From: Sipunculus nudus
Lineage: Eukaryota; Annelida; Sipuncula; Golfingiida; Sipunculidae
Direction of reading: 5' to 3'
Length of the DNA: 64,000 nt
Assembly: GCA_026874595.1 (NCBI GenBank)
Contig: CM049317.1
Coordinates: 28,087,401 to 28,151,400 of the forward strand
Shown one piece after another: positions 1 to 11,099 of this stretch. Every line of letters starts with the position of its first letter. Position 1 is the first letter of the stretch. Position numbers and translations under genes: made by a program. The notes below the pieces were generated by a model. The model had not been told where the DNA came from. It saw only the letters and a program-made list of their open reading frames with translations, and did no database searches.

Positions 1-1522
1 ATCATGTATGAATGGCTCAAATAACTCCATTTCAGAGCCAGGAGAGGAACCTACTAACTCAGCTTCATCAAACAAAGAACTAACATTGACAGTGTCAGTC
101 ATAAACTCTTTTTCAGAGTCATATAAGAAATCTACATCCTTTTTATCATCAAACTCCTCATGGGAGTCAACAGAGAAATTTTCCTTAACAGAAACAAACT
201 TCTGAGGACCTGGCCTCATTTGAAATACTCTCTCAAGAGTCATAAAATGACTTAGCCTTATTAAAAGAATACTCCTGGCAGGAGTCTTGAAAGGACATAG
301 CCTTATTAAATTCCACGCAGGAATCAACTAAGATTTTTACCCCGCAAGCTACGGATTCTTATTTGGATTTAAACGGCACTTGGGCCTCCGTAGCATCAAA
401 CTCTTTATTAGAGTCAATAAAGGAGTTGTACCCCTTATTTACATGAAAAGAACCTGGCTCTTGTACTATGCTATGCATAGATTTCGAAGCAAAACCAGAA
501 GGTTCGCTATTTGGTTTATTCGCAAGTTTCCCGCAGTCAGATATTAGATAACCTTCCTTCTTGCAGAAGTTACAGATTTTCTTTGAAAATGACTGGTCTT
601 TGTTGGACTTAGACACAGTGGACGCGGGCGGAGGTGTAGCAATGGACTTTGTCGAACTATCGGGACTGCGCTTTAAACTTCTTATGATCATACTGATTTA
701 CATTCTTGTTTGTGATTGACTGGTTTGATTTGCTAGTAAAGGACATTTTGTGTGTTAATGAATAATTATCAGCTAATGGAGCAGCAATGTCAAGTGTTTC
801 AGGACTTTTCTTATCAAGAAAAGATTAAACATCTGCGTTAAGGCAGCGCTTAAATTCAATTGGCGCAAATTGTCATAATCTTTCATTACATTTTTAGAAC
901 TACACCAGCGATCAAACAACTGCTCTTTTGTCCTGAGTAGTTCTGAATATCTGGCGGTAAGCCTCTGGAACAAACTCATAACCTTTTAGGATTAACCGTT
1001 TTACCAGGTCATAGTCAACAGAAGCTTCTACTGAAAGCTCTGTATAAATTTCTCTGGCCTTGCCAGTCAATACACTTTGTAACAGCATAGTCCCATTTTC
1101 CTTAGGCCATTTTATATTTTAAACTGCTTTATCAAAGTGCAAGAAACATTTATCAACCTCTTTTTCTTTAAAAGGTGGGACAAGTTTAATGTGTTTAGTA
1201 AACTGTGAGTTAGGGCAGCACGTAGACTATGTTTTAGTTTAAGTCTTGCTAATTCCAGTCGTTTTAACCCAATTTCTTTTTCTTTCTCTTTTAATGCTAG
1301 CTCATTTTGCATTTCTAACTTTTTTAATTCTAACTGCATAGCAAGGTTGTCATTTCTTGATGTTTCCACTTCACTCTCTTCAATTAAATCTTAGCTAACT
1401 AGATCCTGCATGATTTAAGCAATGATATCAGGCTTTCTCAAAGCTTTTTCTACACTTAGCCCAAAACGCAACAACGATTAAGCCTCCCAGACGAGCTCAC
1501 CATTTTTTGTTACGGAATCCAT
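1..1522 (-). pseudogene. Ty3/gypsy-type gag relic (SCAN-like and zinc-knuckle)
   Basis: Read on the minus strand from a start at 1522, the frame runs through a charged Lys/Glu/Leu-rich coiled-coil stretch (1369-1112), a SCAN-like gag segment with the motif EQLFDRWCSSK (979-773) and a zinc knuckle (574-533), then leaves the window at position 1. In the family, gag packages element RNA. Stops interrupt it soon after the start (about 1480, 1405 and 1390) and the pieces lie in different frames, so it is dead. The knuckle is CX2CX9C with Tyr at the position where CCHC knuckles have His. Protease and pol, if present, would lie left of the window. The assignment is by motif order; the exact clade is uncertain. 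Confidence 0.75.
533..574 (-). other. Degenerate CCHC zinc knuckle inside the gag relic
   Basis: The minus-strand peptide CNFCKKEGYLISDC has the CX2CX9C spacing of retroelement nucleocapsid knuckles, but the expected His is Tyr. It sits after a Lys/Ser/Thr-rich linker, as in gag proteins. Confidence 0.65.
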
Positions 1523-1651
1523 TATCAACAGATCACCTATGCGTGATGAACATAAGTTTTGTCAAGGAGATATTAAGAAAATAATCAGATTCAGTAACAC
1601 TAAGCAGCGTGATATGTCTAGGGGAATGAATAAAGAAGTCAGTGGTTTTTT

Positions 1652-2352
1652 TGTTAACAAATAACTATAATTTATTCTTGAAACAATCCTAACATTACAA
1701 TACACTAAATCAATACAATTACACAATACCAGAGCAGTATAACAACAAATCAATACAATCACACAGTAAAAAAAAAACAAAGAGCACCGTACCTGGGTAC
1801 CGCCACCGTCCTTTAAAATGTATAAGCCGGATGAAAAGTTCACACAATTCTCTCGGAGAATAACAGTCCGAAGTAAAGCTTTTGTAACATTCCCGAAAAT
1901 AAACTGAAGACCAAATAAGATTCGTTACAAATCCAGAAGAAAATCTGAAGAAAATCTATCATTGCCGCACTTATCGGAATAGGTCCCACAAAATGACTTA
2001 CATACGTCTTTGTCCGCTGGAATATTCTTTCACCTTTCCCCCGGCTCCAAAACACAGCCCCCTATTTATAACTTCTCGCTCGAGCCGAGAATTTCCACTT
2101 TTAGAACTGTCTAAAGAATCTAACATAATACACAGTACACACGCTCAAAGAACTTACTGGAACAGAGAACGCCGTGTATGTAGAGTTCTGCTTATGTGTA
2201 TTAAACCGAGCCTGAAACATCCGGCCAGGCGAAGCCGCCACAACACGATCTACGCGTGGCACACAAACCGAACACCAACAACACATGGAACTGCCGTGTG
2301 CACAATAAAACAATCATCTTTAAGACCACAATAAAAAGGGGAACCTGTAACA
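1652..2352 (-). mobile_element. Probable LTR of the minus-strand gypsy relic
   Basis: This block lies immediately upstream, in minus-strand sense, of the gag start. On the minus strand it would begin TGTTACAGGTTC (2352) and end GTTAACA (1652), matching the TG...CA rule with short inverted ends. No coding potential is convincing inside it. A second LTR, needed for proof, would be outside the window, and no clear target duplication or tRNA primer site was seen. The boundaries are inferred. Confidence 0.45.
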
Positions 2353-4434
2353 CAATTATTCAAGTTATTTAAAGGTTTCAAAAATGTTTAACTAATAATT
2401 GCACCTCAGTTATAACTCTGTTCCATGGAATGAAACTTTTACTGATCTAGTTCATTCAAGTTTTCAATAAAATTGCTTATGTTGGAAACTCATAGCACCA
2501 TCACATATAAGTTTAATATCACTAAAAGCATTATACATTTGCCAAAATACAAGATGCTTTGACTCATACCTTAAATGCCCGTGACTATTCTGGCGCACAC
2601 ACTGATGGACTAAGTATGCATGAGTTTTGCCTTGAATTTCCCTAGTGAGTTTAACTAATTATTGTGTAAATGTCACATGTCTGACACACCTGGAGAGTTT
2701 GGATTGGTATTCCATTTGTCCTGACTTCAGTATCTGGTATGGTACCACTACAGTTTGCCTAAACTTAAAAAGTTCAGTACCAGTAGCTTTATTTGTAAAA
2801 AAAATACCAAGATTATGCCTTCACAGTATACTAGAAGAGGTCCCCTTTTCATCGCGTGTCTAAGTAATTTAATCATTTGTATTTGAAAACATATAGGGTT
2901 TTTCTATTAATTATTTGCCTAGGATCTGCTAAGCAGCATCCTTTATGTTTGATTATATATCGACTTTTATTTTTTCCTGAAAATTCACATATAGATTGCA
3001 GGAAGGACACTTGTATTAAAAGGATGGAAACTGCTGCTGTTCTTTTCATTTCAGATGTTAAATTCTTGTATAGACATACAGCCTCCTGTCTTTCAGCCCC
3101 AAGCCATGCTGAACCAGCAAGGGACTTCACACAGCTAGTTTGGTTGCTCGTTTCCTGTTGCATAATCAAACGTACTGTAATGCATGCTATTACACCACAC
3201 TGTGCATTTAATAAAATGATCAATGTTCCAGCGCCACAAACTGGAATGCTCAAGAACTTAACATCCTTTATAGACCCTAGTGTCACTCATGGACTTAACC
3301 CTATGCACATATATTATTTAAACTTTTCCTTTACCTTGTGCATGTTTTCATGTCATATGAATTCACTTTGAATGTCATGTCTAATTTGAATTCGAATAAA
3401 ATTACTTGTCCTGAACTTTCAAAACAACTTTCAAAGTCCCTCGTCAAAAGTAGTACTTAGTTGGGAGAGTAAACTCCCTACCCGCTGTTTGTATCCCGCT
3501 CCCAGGGATACCGAACATTGGATAAACTTTTCACCCCTTTCCTACGTGGGAGTATGGTTTGACAACCTTTACACAGACTACCAATACTATTTTTGACCAT
3601 TCAACAAACCAACAACAAAAAAATCCACCTCTCCCCAAAACTAAGTATTATGACTGCTATCACAACATTTTCAATTGTAGTGTAAATTTTTGCTATAGGT
3701 GAGAAGGATGTAGCATTCCGGCTCCTGTCTGATGCTTGATCTTTGCTCTGGTCGGTCGGGGGGGGGGGGGGACTACCACACTGAGTGTCAGTCAATAGAA
3801 GGTGCCGTGACCCAGCTGGCCAATCAACAGGCAGTGGGTATTTTACCACGCTTTCTGCATTTAACATGAAGCTAGGAGTAATCAAGGTTTTCGGTCACAT
3901 GGATCCGAGCAGTTGGACTACCCGCAAGGGGCTGACCCCTGGCTTTAAACATCAACGTCTGCTCTAGACCACGTCTTCCACCTGTTGAAGCCACCCACTT
4001 AAAACAACAGTCATTCCTCCTTGCCTGGTATGTATCTTTTAATTTCATTTTATAACTTATAAATTTTATTTCCGTTAAACATTGTTTTATATTTCTTTTA
4101 CTTGTGCTAGTGCTTGCTGCCCTGGCTCAATTTCCGGCAGAATTTGTAAGCAAACTCCAACCTCGTTGCCTGTCTCACCGAAATGGAAATGTTATCCTTT
4201 TACAGCAGAGGTATGAGAGGATTTTTCCAAGGATTTTACCTAGGGCCAACCCTATTCTTTGAAGAATGTGTTAGTGTGAATAAATGTAGAAGTCACTTCC
4301 TCACTCATGTATATCCAGGCATTAGATTACATATTCCAGTATTAACGGACTTGCAGATCTGCACGCTGTCTAAAATCAAACTATTTCATGCCTCAACAAG
4401 ATAAGGAAAAAATTATTTAATATGTTCATTAAAG
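2353..4434. other. Unassigned stretch, repeat-like
   Basis: No gene could be supported here. Open frames at 2873-3286 and 2877-3371 overlap on opposite strands and match no family that I recognise. A G tract of about 14 bases lies near 3757-3770. The last part (about 4255-4434) resembles the sequence at about 53.02-53.22 kb and the reverse complement of about 31.5-31.7 kb, and is best read as intron upstream of the transporter exon at 4435. Confidence 0.5.
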
Positions 4435-5000
4435 GACCTGGGGCTGGATTTACGTTCATATATGGAAACATGGTGGTTCAGGATCGGTTCACAACAAGGC
4501 GGCCCTGGCGGCGGGTCGTGCAATGCATTGTACTCCGGTTGGGACTGCGCGGTCCGGACCTTTGACTTATTTCCGTTATGCCGGTTAACGTAAGACCTTG
4601 CCAATGTACTCCGCGGTCACTTCTGCCGTGGACATGTTCCAAAACCCGCAATCGTCACAAACAAACAGGTATTTAAACCATGAAGACTTACCCATTCCGT
4701 TCAGTACACCTCCCAATTATGACAGTAAATCAGTATGGAGGAGGCTCGGCTTTATAATATTCTCCATCGGGTCCAGTCGGATAATTTTGGTCATGAAGGC
4801 ATGTTTGTGCAGACCTAAAGTATTGCCTGTCATTACAAGATGTCCATGAAGGGTGTCCAAATCCTGCCAATGTTCTCCAGATTATGCCAATGATTGGAAC
4901 AAACAGATAGTGGGCGTAGCAGGTAGTGCGAGTACATCTTAGCTCCATGCTCACTACTCTCTGGCTGCTGGCTGTCGAGGTTTCTTCACCATGCCACTTG
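4435..5000 (+). pseudogene. MCT-like transporter relic, TM4-5 region (copy 1)
   Basis: After an acceptor (ATTAAAG at 4428-4434) the frame reads RPGAGFTFIYGNMVVQDRF, the pattern of the TM4 region in monocarboxylate transporter (SLC16-type) proteins. The homology continues as AAGRAMHCTPVGT in another frame, so at least one frameshift separates the two parts. The same exon occurs in inverted orientation at 31497 downward, and the two align through about 4780, including the GGAGGAGGCTCGG stretch. Such proteins are 12-helix carriers of the plasma membrane; this copy cannot make one. Whether 4780-5000 is exon or intron is unclear. Confidence 0.6.
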
Positions 5001-5029
5001 TCTGGACGAATAATAGTTTTCTTACGTTA

Positions 5030-5362
5030 ACCCTGCTGGTGTCTTTTGCATCATTGACGATGGGTTAGTGATTACGGTGCCATATCTTAGTTAATTTGTT
5101 CGTTTGGCTTGCCAGGGCATTTGTGATTTCTATTATAATAGTGACTGAATACATTTATAAAGCACACTAAACGATTACATGCTAGTCTTACCTTGGCCCC
5201 CTTGGTGTCTTTGGCATCGTTGATGATGGGTTAGTTATTACAGTGCCATATCTTAGTTTATTTTTTCGTTTGGCTTGCCAGGTCATTTGTGATTTCTATT
5301 ATTTTAGTGGCTGAATACATGTATAAAGCACACTAAACTATTACATGCTAGTCTTTACCAAA
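5030..5362 (+). repeat. Diverged tandem duplication, about 170-bp unit
   Basis: Two adjacent copies begin near 5034 and 5206. Both contain GATGGGTTAGT, GTGCCATATCTTAGTT, TCGTTTGGCTTGCCAGG, CATTTGTGATTTCTATTAT and ATTACATGCTAGTCTT in the same order. It lies between the transporter relic and the MULE insertion. A TM-like reading frame may run through each unit, but it cannot be assigned. Confidence 0.75.
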
Positions 5363-5620
5363 TAAAGTCTACCAGCCGTATACTACCCATGACAATTCAA
5401 ACTGTCTGTATGAGCTAAGATTTAGCTTTTATGATGTGATCAACAATAGTTTCTTGTATAACTTATTGTTTATTCGGACATCTTATTCGTCAAAGTCTAA
5501 TAAAGTTATTTATATAGCGTTTAGAAAGGTATAATCTTAGGAAATGTATGTGTATCTCTGGCGGCGTTGTGCTTTAGTATGGAAAACCCGGTTATGACCG
5601 AGCTGGATGGTGCGGAAAAG

Positions 5621-5629
5621 GTTCCAAGA
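5621..5629 (+). repeat. Left 9-bp target-site duplication of the MULE
   Basis: GTTCCAAGA directly abuts the left terminal inverted repeat. The identical nonamer abuts the right end at 9456-9464. A 9-bp duplication is the usual length for Mutator-like elements. Confidence 0.88.
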
Positions 5630-5866
5630 GGTAACGGGAACTCTCGGCCCCAGAGACACTCGTCCCAGAGACACTCGGACCCAGCGACTCTCGGCCCCAG
5701 AGACACTCGGCCCCTGAGACGCTCGGCCCCAGAGACACTCGGCCCCTAGTTAGCAGGACCCAGCGACACTTGGCCCCGACCGGTCGCCGCCCCCAGAGAC
5801 ACTCGGCCCAGGGGTCTAGCCTCGGGAAACCCCTCAGAAAACCTTCCCGTAGTTATCCCTTCCGGG
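5630..5866 (+). repeat. Left terminal inverted repeat of the MULE (tandem-unit type)
   Basis: It starts GGTAACGGGAACTCTCGG and contains about eight diverged units of CTCGGCCCCAGAGACA, followed by CCGGTCGCCGCCCCCAGAG and CTTCCCGTAGTTATC. It pairs with the reverse complement of 9205-9455 in the same order. A partial extra copy of the inner edge lies at about 5906-5946. Confidence 0.87.
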
Positions 5867-6694
5867 CCAGAGGTCTGATACTAGCTCCCCGTCTTATACT
5901 AGCTTAGAAAAACCCCTCAGAAAACAACCTTCCCGTAGATATACTGAGTCGCAAGTCGGAGAATGGAAGCCCGTTTTTTTACCGTCTTAGGTTCATTAGG
6001 GAAGGGTTTAATGAGTCAAAACAAAAACGAGAGAAAGTGAAAGTAAAACGTATTTATTAATTGAAAAGAGTGTTTAATGTTAAATATGTAGTTCCTGATT
6101 ATGATAATAGCCAGTATATACACAAACCGAAATAGAAAACGTTCCAAATATCACAGTATGAATGATGTATATGAAAGTTACCCATAAAGTCACCAAATTA
6201 CAAATTAAAAAGTAGGCTTATATACAGGTTTACTGTCAATTTACACACATATATAAAACAAATCAAAGTAGAAAGTGTTTTCTACTTCGTGTTTTCTACT
6301 TCTAATTTCTAACTAATGTTAACTAACGTTAATGTTCTAATGACAGAGCGTACATAAAGAAGCATGCAAGAATACACACACAATGCCAAAATCTTAAAGA
6401 AACGGTAAATTATGACTATTTCCACATATACACATCAAATATCGTTAATGTTTTAACTAATGACAGAGCGTACGTAAAAAAGCAATGGTATAAGAACTCT
6501 TCTCTAATGGGATTAATATGTATACAAAATTCATATATATACAAAACCAAAATCATAAAGAAACTGTAATTTACTACTATTAGGAACGGTAATTTATGAC
6601 TATTTCCACATATATACATAAATATATGAAGTATTCCAAAGGCCATATAGCCTACATCAAGCACACATCAAAGTTCCACTGTGTACGCTACATT

Positions 6695-8450
6695 TCAAAC
6701 TCTGGTGAAATATGCAGGTGGGTTGTACACGTCGGCCACCTCCTTGACCAGTTCTCCCACGGACAGGTCGCCATCCACATATCTGTCCCACAGACTGAAG
6801 AGCTTTCCTTGTAGGGCCCGGGTACTCTGGCGCAGCTGTCTCTTCAGTTTCCCGTCGGACATGAGCTTATGTTGAACGGTCACCCCCTTGGCCTCGGAAT
6901 GGAGAAGAGGAACAAGCACGTAGAGCTTTAGTTCCCCGTGCGTGGAGCCCATCCGGCTGTTCATGCGGTTGTGCCACCCTGATAATAATAAAGATAAAAA
7001 TAAGATAAAAAGTGTTTTTACCAAATGCAGATGTATTATCTCTCGGAACAAACCATGTATACTATGAACAATGTTGAATGTCGTAGCCTGCATGGCCTGT
7101 TTTTGTAGGTTACAGATCATTTTATTAAGGCTGAATTGTTATAACAATTTACATGCTAAAATCCAGGTGTCAACGTGATATTATATAGCCATGTCGTTGT
7201 TTTTCATGATAGTCCATGTCAGGTATCCCTATGAATGGCCACACGAGAGAACAGTTCTATGAGTAGACTATGAGTATACTATTATTTTATACTATATTAA
7301 AGATTATAAGGCCATCATTACTCTTCTCCGTACTCGTTCGTAGACGGAATTATATATTATTGGAAATAATATAACACGTATCATGAATACAATAAGAAAA
7401 TCATTCACCAACCTTCTAGGTCATTATTTGTGCGTGTGGCCCGCATGAACACAGACCAGGCTTGTGGCGGGTATACAGTGGACTGGACCCATCGCCTCTC
7501 CACGTAGTCAAACAGCTGTATCAGCAACGGGTTATTCGTCTTTTCCTTCATAGCACCGAGGGTCTCCGGGATCAGTTCATGGGGCAGGAAAGGTAGTGCC
7601 AGTAGTCGCCTGATTGACCTGTGGACCTTACTGGTCTTGCGATAAGCTGCCTTCATTCCAAGCTTCTGGACTTTTCGGAAGACAGCTTGGCTCCAATGGA
7701 AGGAGCATCCATGCATCGCCACGTAGACCTTACGAAGGGCCGACCAAGCCGCTGTAAAATACGATTTGTGCCACTGTTATAATTACAATAAAAATATACC
7801 TTCTCGTAATCTTCCTTCTTTCTCCTTGTCATCAGAACAAACACGAGTGGAACCTGTTTCATCTCTTCTCCTTTCCTGAGGAAGGCATGAATGCTGAAGA
7901 GCTGTTTGAACGGCTCTCTCACGATCTTCAAAGCACGACAACTTAATTTAATATATCCTTAAATGATACAAAAATACAGTGGATGCTTGTTGCAGGTATC
8001 CTATTTTTAAACGACTTATATATACATATATATATTTCATATCTTCATTAAAGCTGTCATAAAATTCTTCGTACCTTAAAAAACCGGAGACATTCATAGT
8101 TATACACAAAATCGTTCAACTGGTTCGTTAGCATATATTATTATATTCAAAGATGATGATATATCCATCGATTATGTCCATCGATAATAAAAATAATATA
8201 TAAATATATCATGTAAATTATCAGAAAAATTCATATAGACTTCTCTGTTTTTAATGAATTAAAGTTCAGGACTGAATACTTTCAATGAATTTGAATTTAA
8301 AACCAATGCATACCTAAAATGTCCCATCCATGTACCAGGTCTTGGCCCTGCAAGGAGATCCAACTGCGCTCTGGTTGCGAACATCAGGTGTCTAGCAACA
8401 ACTTTGCTGTCTTTCTTAACTTTGATGTCCGATATGCAGTTTGATATTCA
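6695..8450 (-). pseudogene. MULE transposase, frameshifted and deleted
   Basis: Minus-strand exon-like pieces in order: 8450-8308 (ARHLMFATRAQLDLLAG, then TWYMDGTF in the next frame), 7931-7800 (FKQLFSIHAFLRKGEEMKQ and PLVFVLMTRRKKEDYEK), 7751-7413 (MHGCSFHWSQAVFRKVQ to RTNNDLEG) and 6978-6695 (GWHNRMNSRM to stop). The 7413/6978 junction has GT-AG borders and restores the GWHNR motif in phase. The YMDGTF motif carries the first catalytic Asp of the DDE triad but is out of frame with what precedes it. Between 7800 and 7751 the expected central stretch, with the second catalytic Asp, is missing. The enzyme would cut and join element ends in the nucleus; this copy is inactive. Confidence 0.82.
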
Positions 8451-9022
8451 CTCGTTAGGAGTTATGATAGTTATGGTCAATACCGAGACAAACGGATCAA
8501 TACCGAGGTAAATTTAACGGTGACAATTTCTCATTTTATATCAGTTATTTCTTGATTCATTTATATAAATACTACAGCGTATTATATAAAAAATATGAAC
8601 ACCGATTATATTTGGCTCCTACAACGTTTATTGCATCCATTTATTTGGCGTGACCACCACAGGATAATGGTTCAGCACCTTTTATTTAACCATCTATAAA
8701 TTTTTTATAAGTCATATACAAAGATAATTTTATGATATCAGGGCTACACGAAGATATGTTTCACAAGAAAGGACGGTCCGTGCCGAGGCCTGGCCCCAAT
8801 ATTTTTTTTGGGGTATGTTAATGCGGCCTTCAGGAAACAGTTGAAATGAACGAACACATAAGCTTACGAAAACTAATAATTTAAGAGGAGACATAACACC
8901 TGGCCATGCATTTTCTATTGTGTGTAAAATACAAATAATTTGTGGAATATGATAAAAAAATCATATGGATTATTATACAGATATTGTTTCAGAAATAAGC
9001 ATGGTTTTAATTTTTATATACA

Positions 9023-9027
<5 letters not shown>

Positions 9028-9060
<33 letters not shown>
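9028..9060. repeat. TA microsatellite
   Basis: An uninterrupted run of TA dinucleotides inside the MULE, between the transposase remnants and the right arm. Confidence 0.9.
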
Positions 9061-9062
<2 letters not shown>

Positions 9063-9204
9063 ATATTGTATGTGGTATATTTTTTATTTTATGGAAAATT
9101 TAACTTTAATTGCTTCGTGGCGTTCAACTAGGGCCTTCATGCAAGCCACCACGACTAAGGAACTTCTCCAATTCGAGTGGCTCATCAAGTGAGGGGATAA
9201 CTAT

Positions 9205-9455
9205 CCAGAAGAGATAACTACGGGAAGGTTGTTTTCTGAGAGGTTTCGCGAGGCCATTATCGGACCCGATGCCCTGGGCCGAGTGTCTCTGGGGGCGGCG
9301 ACCGGACGGGGCCGAGTGTCGCTGGGTCCTGCTGACCAGGGGCCGAGTGTCTCTGGGGCCGAGCGTCTCAGGGGCCGAGTGTCTCTGGGGCCGAGAGTCG
9401 CTGGGGCCGAGTGTCTCTGGGACGAATGTCTCTGGGGCCGAGAGTTCCTGTATTC
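9205..9455 (-). repeat. Right terminal inverted repeat of the MULE
   Basis: The reverse complement begins GAATACAGGAACTCTCGG and then follows the left arm unit by unit, including GACTCTCGGCCCC, CAGCAGGACCCAGCGACA and CGGTCGCCGCCCCCAG. Frames called through it in either direction are low-complexity artefacts. Confidence 0.87.
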
Positions 9456-9464
9456 GTTCCAAGA
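9456..9464 (+). repeat. Right 9-bp target-site duplication of the MULE
   Basis: GTTCCAAGA, identical to 5621-5629, directly after the right terminal repeat. Confidence 0.88.
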
Positions 9465-9579
9465 GCTATTGGAATTTATCCTGGTAATGTCAGTCCTAGT
9501 AGAAACGGCTGTGCCTTTCGCAGCTAATGATTGATGTCATATTCCTTGTATTTCGAAGTATTTTGTTAACGGCTATATA

Positions 9580-9730
9580 CTTTACAGCAGATGTAATTCT
9601 TCCTAATTCTGTTCCAATACAGATTTTAACGCTTTGGTTTATTTGTATGCAATCTAATGTTTAATTTGTATTGAAGGTTGAATTTAATACATCACTGCAA
9701 ACTAAAATAATTCATTTCACATGATTGGAG
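9580..9730. other. Sequence shared with the 5' flank of lectin copy C
   Basis: GATGTAATTC, ATACAGATTTTA..GCTTT, TCTAATGTTTAATTTG and ATTGAAG are found in the same order near 53.23-53.33 kb. It marks the edge of the duplicated block just downstream of the transporter relics. Confidence 0.6.
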
Positions 9731-9929
9731 GACTGCATGTAGGTGTTGGCATAATGGTGGTGGTAAAACCTGCACAGTTATACAGAAAACGATGACTTCC
9801 TATCAGTTTGCACTAGATTTTTAAAGTGTGTCTGGTTCTATTGGGGACAAACATGATTTATCTACCTGGAATTTAGATAGGGTCAAACTGTATCCGTTAA
9901 GCCTCGAATCTTCTAACGCAATATCCAGG

Positions 9930-10760
9930 GAGTTTCAGGGCAAATTTCATAGAAACCTAAAACAGGGTCATCGTGACCTATATTCTCCGAGCAACTGAAC
10001 AGAAACATGATTTGGAACAACCAGACAGTCAGAAAGGACACAAATTTTAATTATAAGACTTAGAATCTTATATCACAAAATGTATGGAAGTATTAGCCAA
10101 ATATTCTATGAAACCTGGAAGTAGGTCACGGTGAGCTATATCCTGCAAGCCACTAGCAAAAATATATCTTTGAGTACAGTCCTAGACAATCAGATATTGC
10201 ACCAGACTTTAGCTTCGGACCTAGAACCTTTTAATATGACATCCCGGGAGGTCATTGGCAGATCTCCTTTGAACATTAAAATTAGGTCACTGCAACCTAT
10301 ATTCACTGAGCTGTAGGTGAAAATCCAATGAGCAGAAAACCAATTTTTTCACCGTGAATGTCAAACAGGTGACATATCAAAACTGTTTCCTCTAGTTATG
10401 CCTTCCTTAATATAAAAGGAGGTCATTATAATGTCTCCTTTGACATCGAAATAAAGTCACTGTGACCCATGTTCTGTGAGCTGTGTGAAACAACATGATT
10501 TTAGTACACTATAAGTCAGATGGACACAAGTCATAGCAGTTTTTCATAAAGCTTCTAACTTACCATCTGGAGAGTTCCTAAAAAAATCATGCTGTTACCT
10601 ATTTTCTAAGGACAATAGGCCAAAAAAAATGATTTTGAGCACTCTGGAAGTCCTTCTTAACATAGTTCAAAGTTTTCTAACAAAATCTTTTAACAAATCA
10701 TAACATCAATGATGAATACATGAATCAGCTGAGTGTCATGACCTGTGGATCACCTGTTCA
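9930..10760. repeat. Diverged minisatellite, about 150-170-bp period
   Basis: Units are recognisable by a GTCACNGTGACCTATATTCT-like core followed by GAGC and an ACATGATTT-like segment. Cores fall near 9966, 10122, 10284, 10452, 10588 and 10733. No coding potential is supported. It occupies part of the upstream region of lectin copy A and has no clear counterpart upstream of copies B and C. Confidence 0.65.
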
Positions 10761-11099
10761 GCAGACAATGCAAATCATCTTTATCTTCCTGTCTTTATAT
10801 TACTGAATAACACCGCGAACATAATTGCTCCAAAATCCAATAACTGCCGTAAAAACCAGCCATTTACTGTTCTTATATTTGTTCCGCAACCAGAGTCTTT
10901 TCATTCAGTAAACAAAATAATCAGTTTTGTAACGATTTAATAGAACTGACAACTGATTTCATATATCTAATTGAATGCCTGTATAAGCTAAAAACAGAAA
11001 TTGAAAACGTCGTGGTTATTTAATCAGTTTTTATTACATTTGCCGGTTTGGTCCGGTTTCACTTGTCCATCAAAATCAATATAATGCATGCAGTTCACC

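Larger units (their letters stand above)
5630..9455 (-). mobile_element. Mutator-like (MULE) DNA transposon, degenerate
   Basis: A 3826-bp element bounded by near-identical terminal inverted repeats of about 240-250 bp and a perfect 9-bp duplication, GTTCCAAGA. The arms are built of short tandem units of the type CTCGGCCCCAGAGACA, so the ends are GC-rich in otherwise AT-rich DNA. Inside, on the minus strand, are pieces of a MULE-family transposase (8450-6695). Other internal sequence (about 5950-6690 and 8460-9200) is AT-rich and holds no gene that I can identify, apart from a TA repeat near 9028-9060. The transposase is frameshifted and internally deleted, so the copy is not autonomous, though its ends are well preserved. 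Confidence 0.88.
5580..9527 (+). pseudogene. Small coding frame split by the MULE insertion
   Basis: The left part (5580-5629) reads MENPVMTELDGAEKVPR and ends exactly in the 9-bp target duplication. The right part resumes in the same frame at 9456, continues AIGIYPGNVSPSRNGCAFRS and stops at TAA 9525-9527. Removing the transposon and one duplication copy therefore leaves a continuous frame ending in a stop codon. It follows the transporter relic on the same strand, and the sequence just downstream (about 9580-9700) resembles 53.23-53.33 kb near another transporter relic, so it may be the cytoplasmic C-terminal exon of that gene. That identity is inference; the frame is short and could be fortuitous. 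Confidence 0.4.

Noticed and set aside
2873-3371. Two long overlapping frames on opposite strands as a gene
   Set aside because: Neither has a domain signature, and mirror-image open frames usually reflect composition.
9124-9534. Three overlapping open frames across the right MULE arm
   Set aside because: They are readings of the GC-rich tandem units in different frames and strands.
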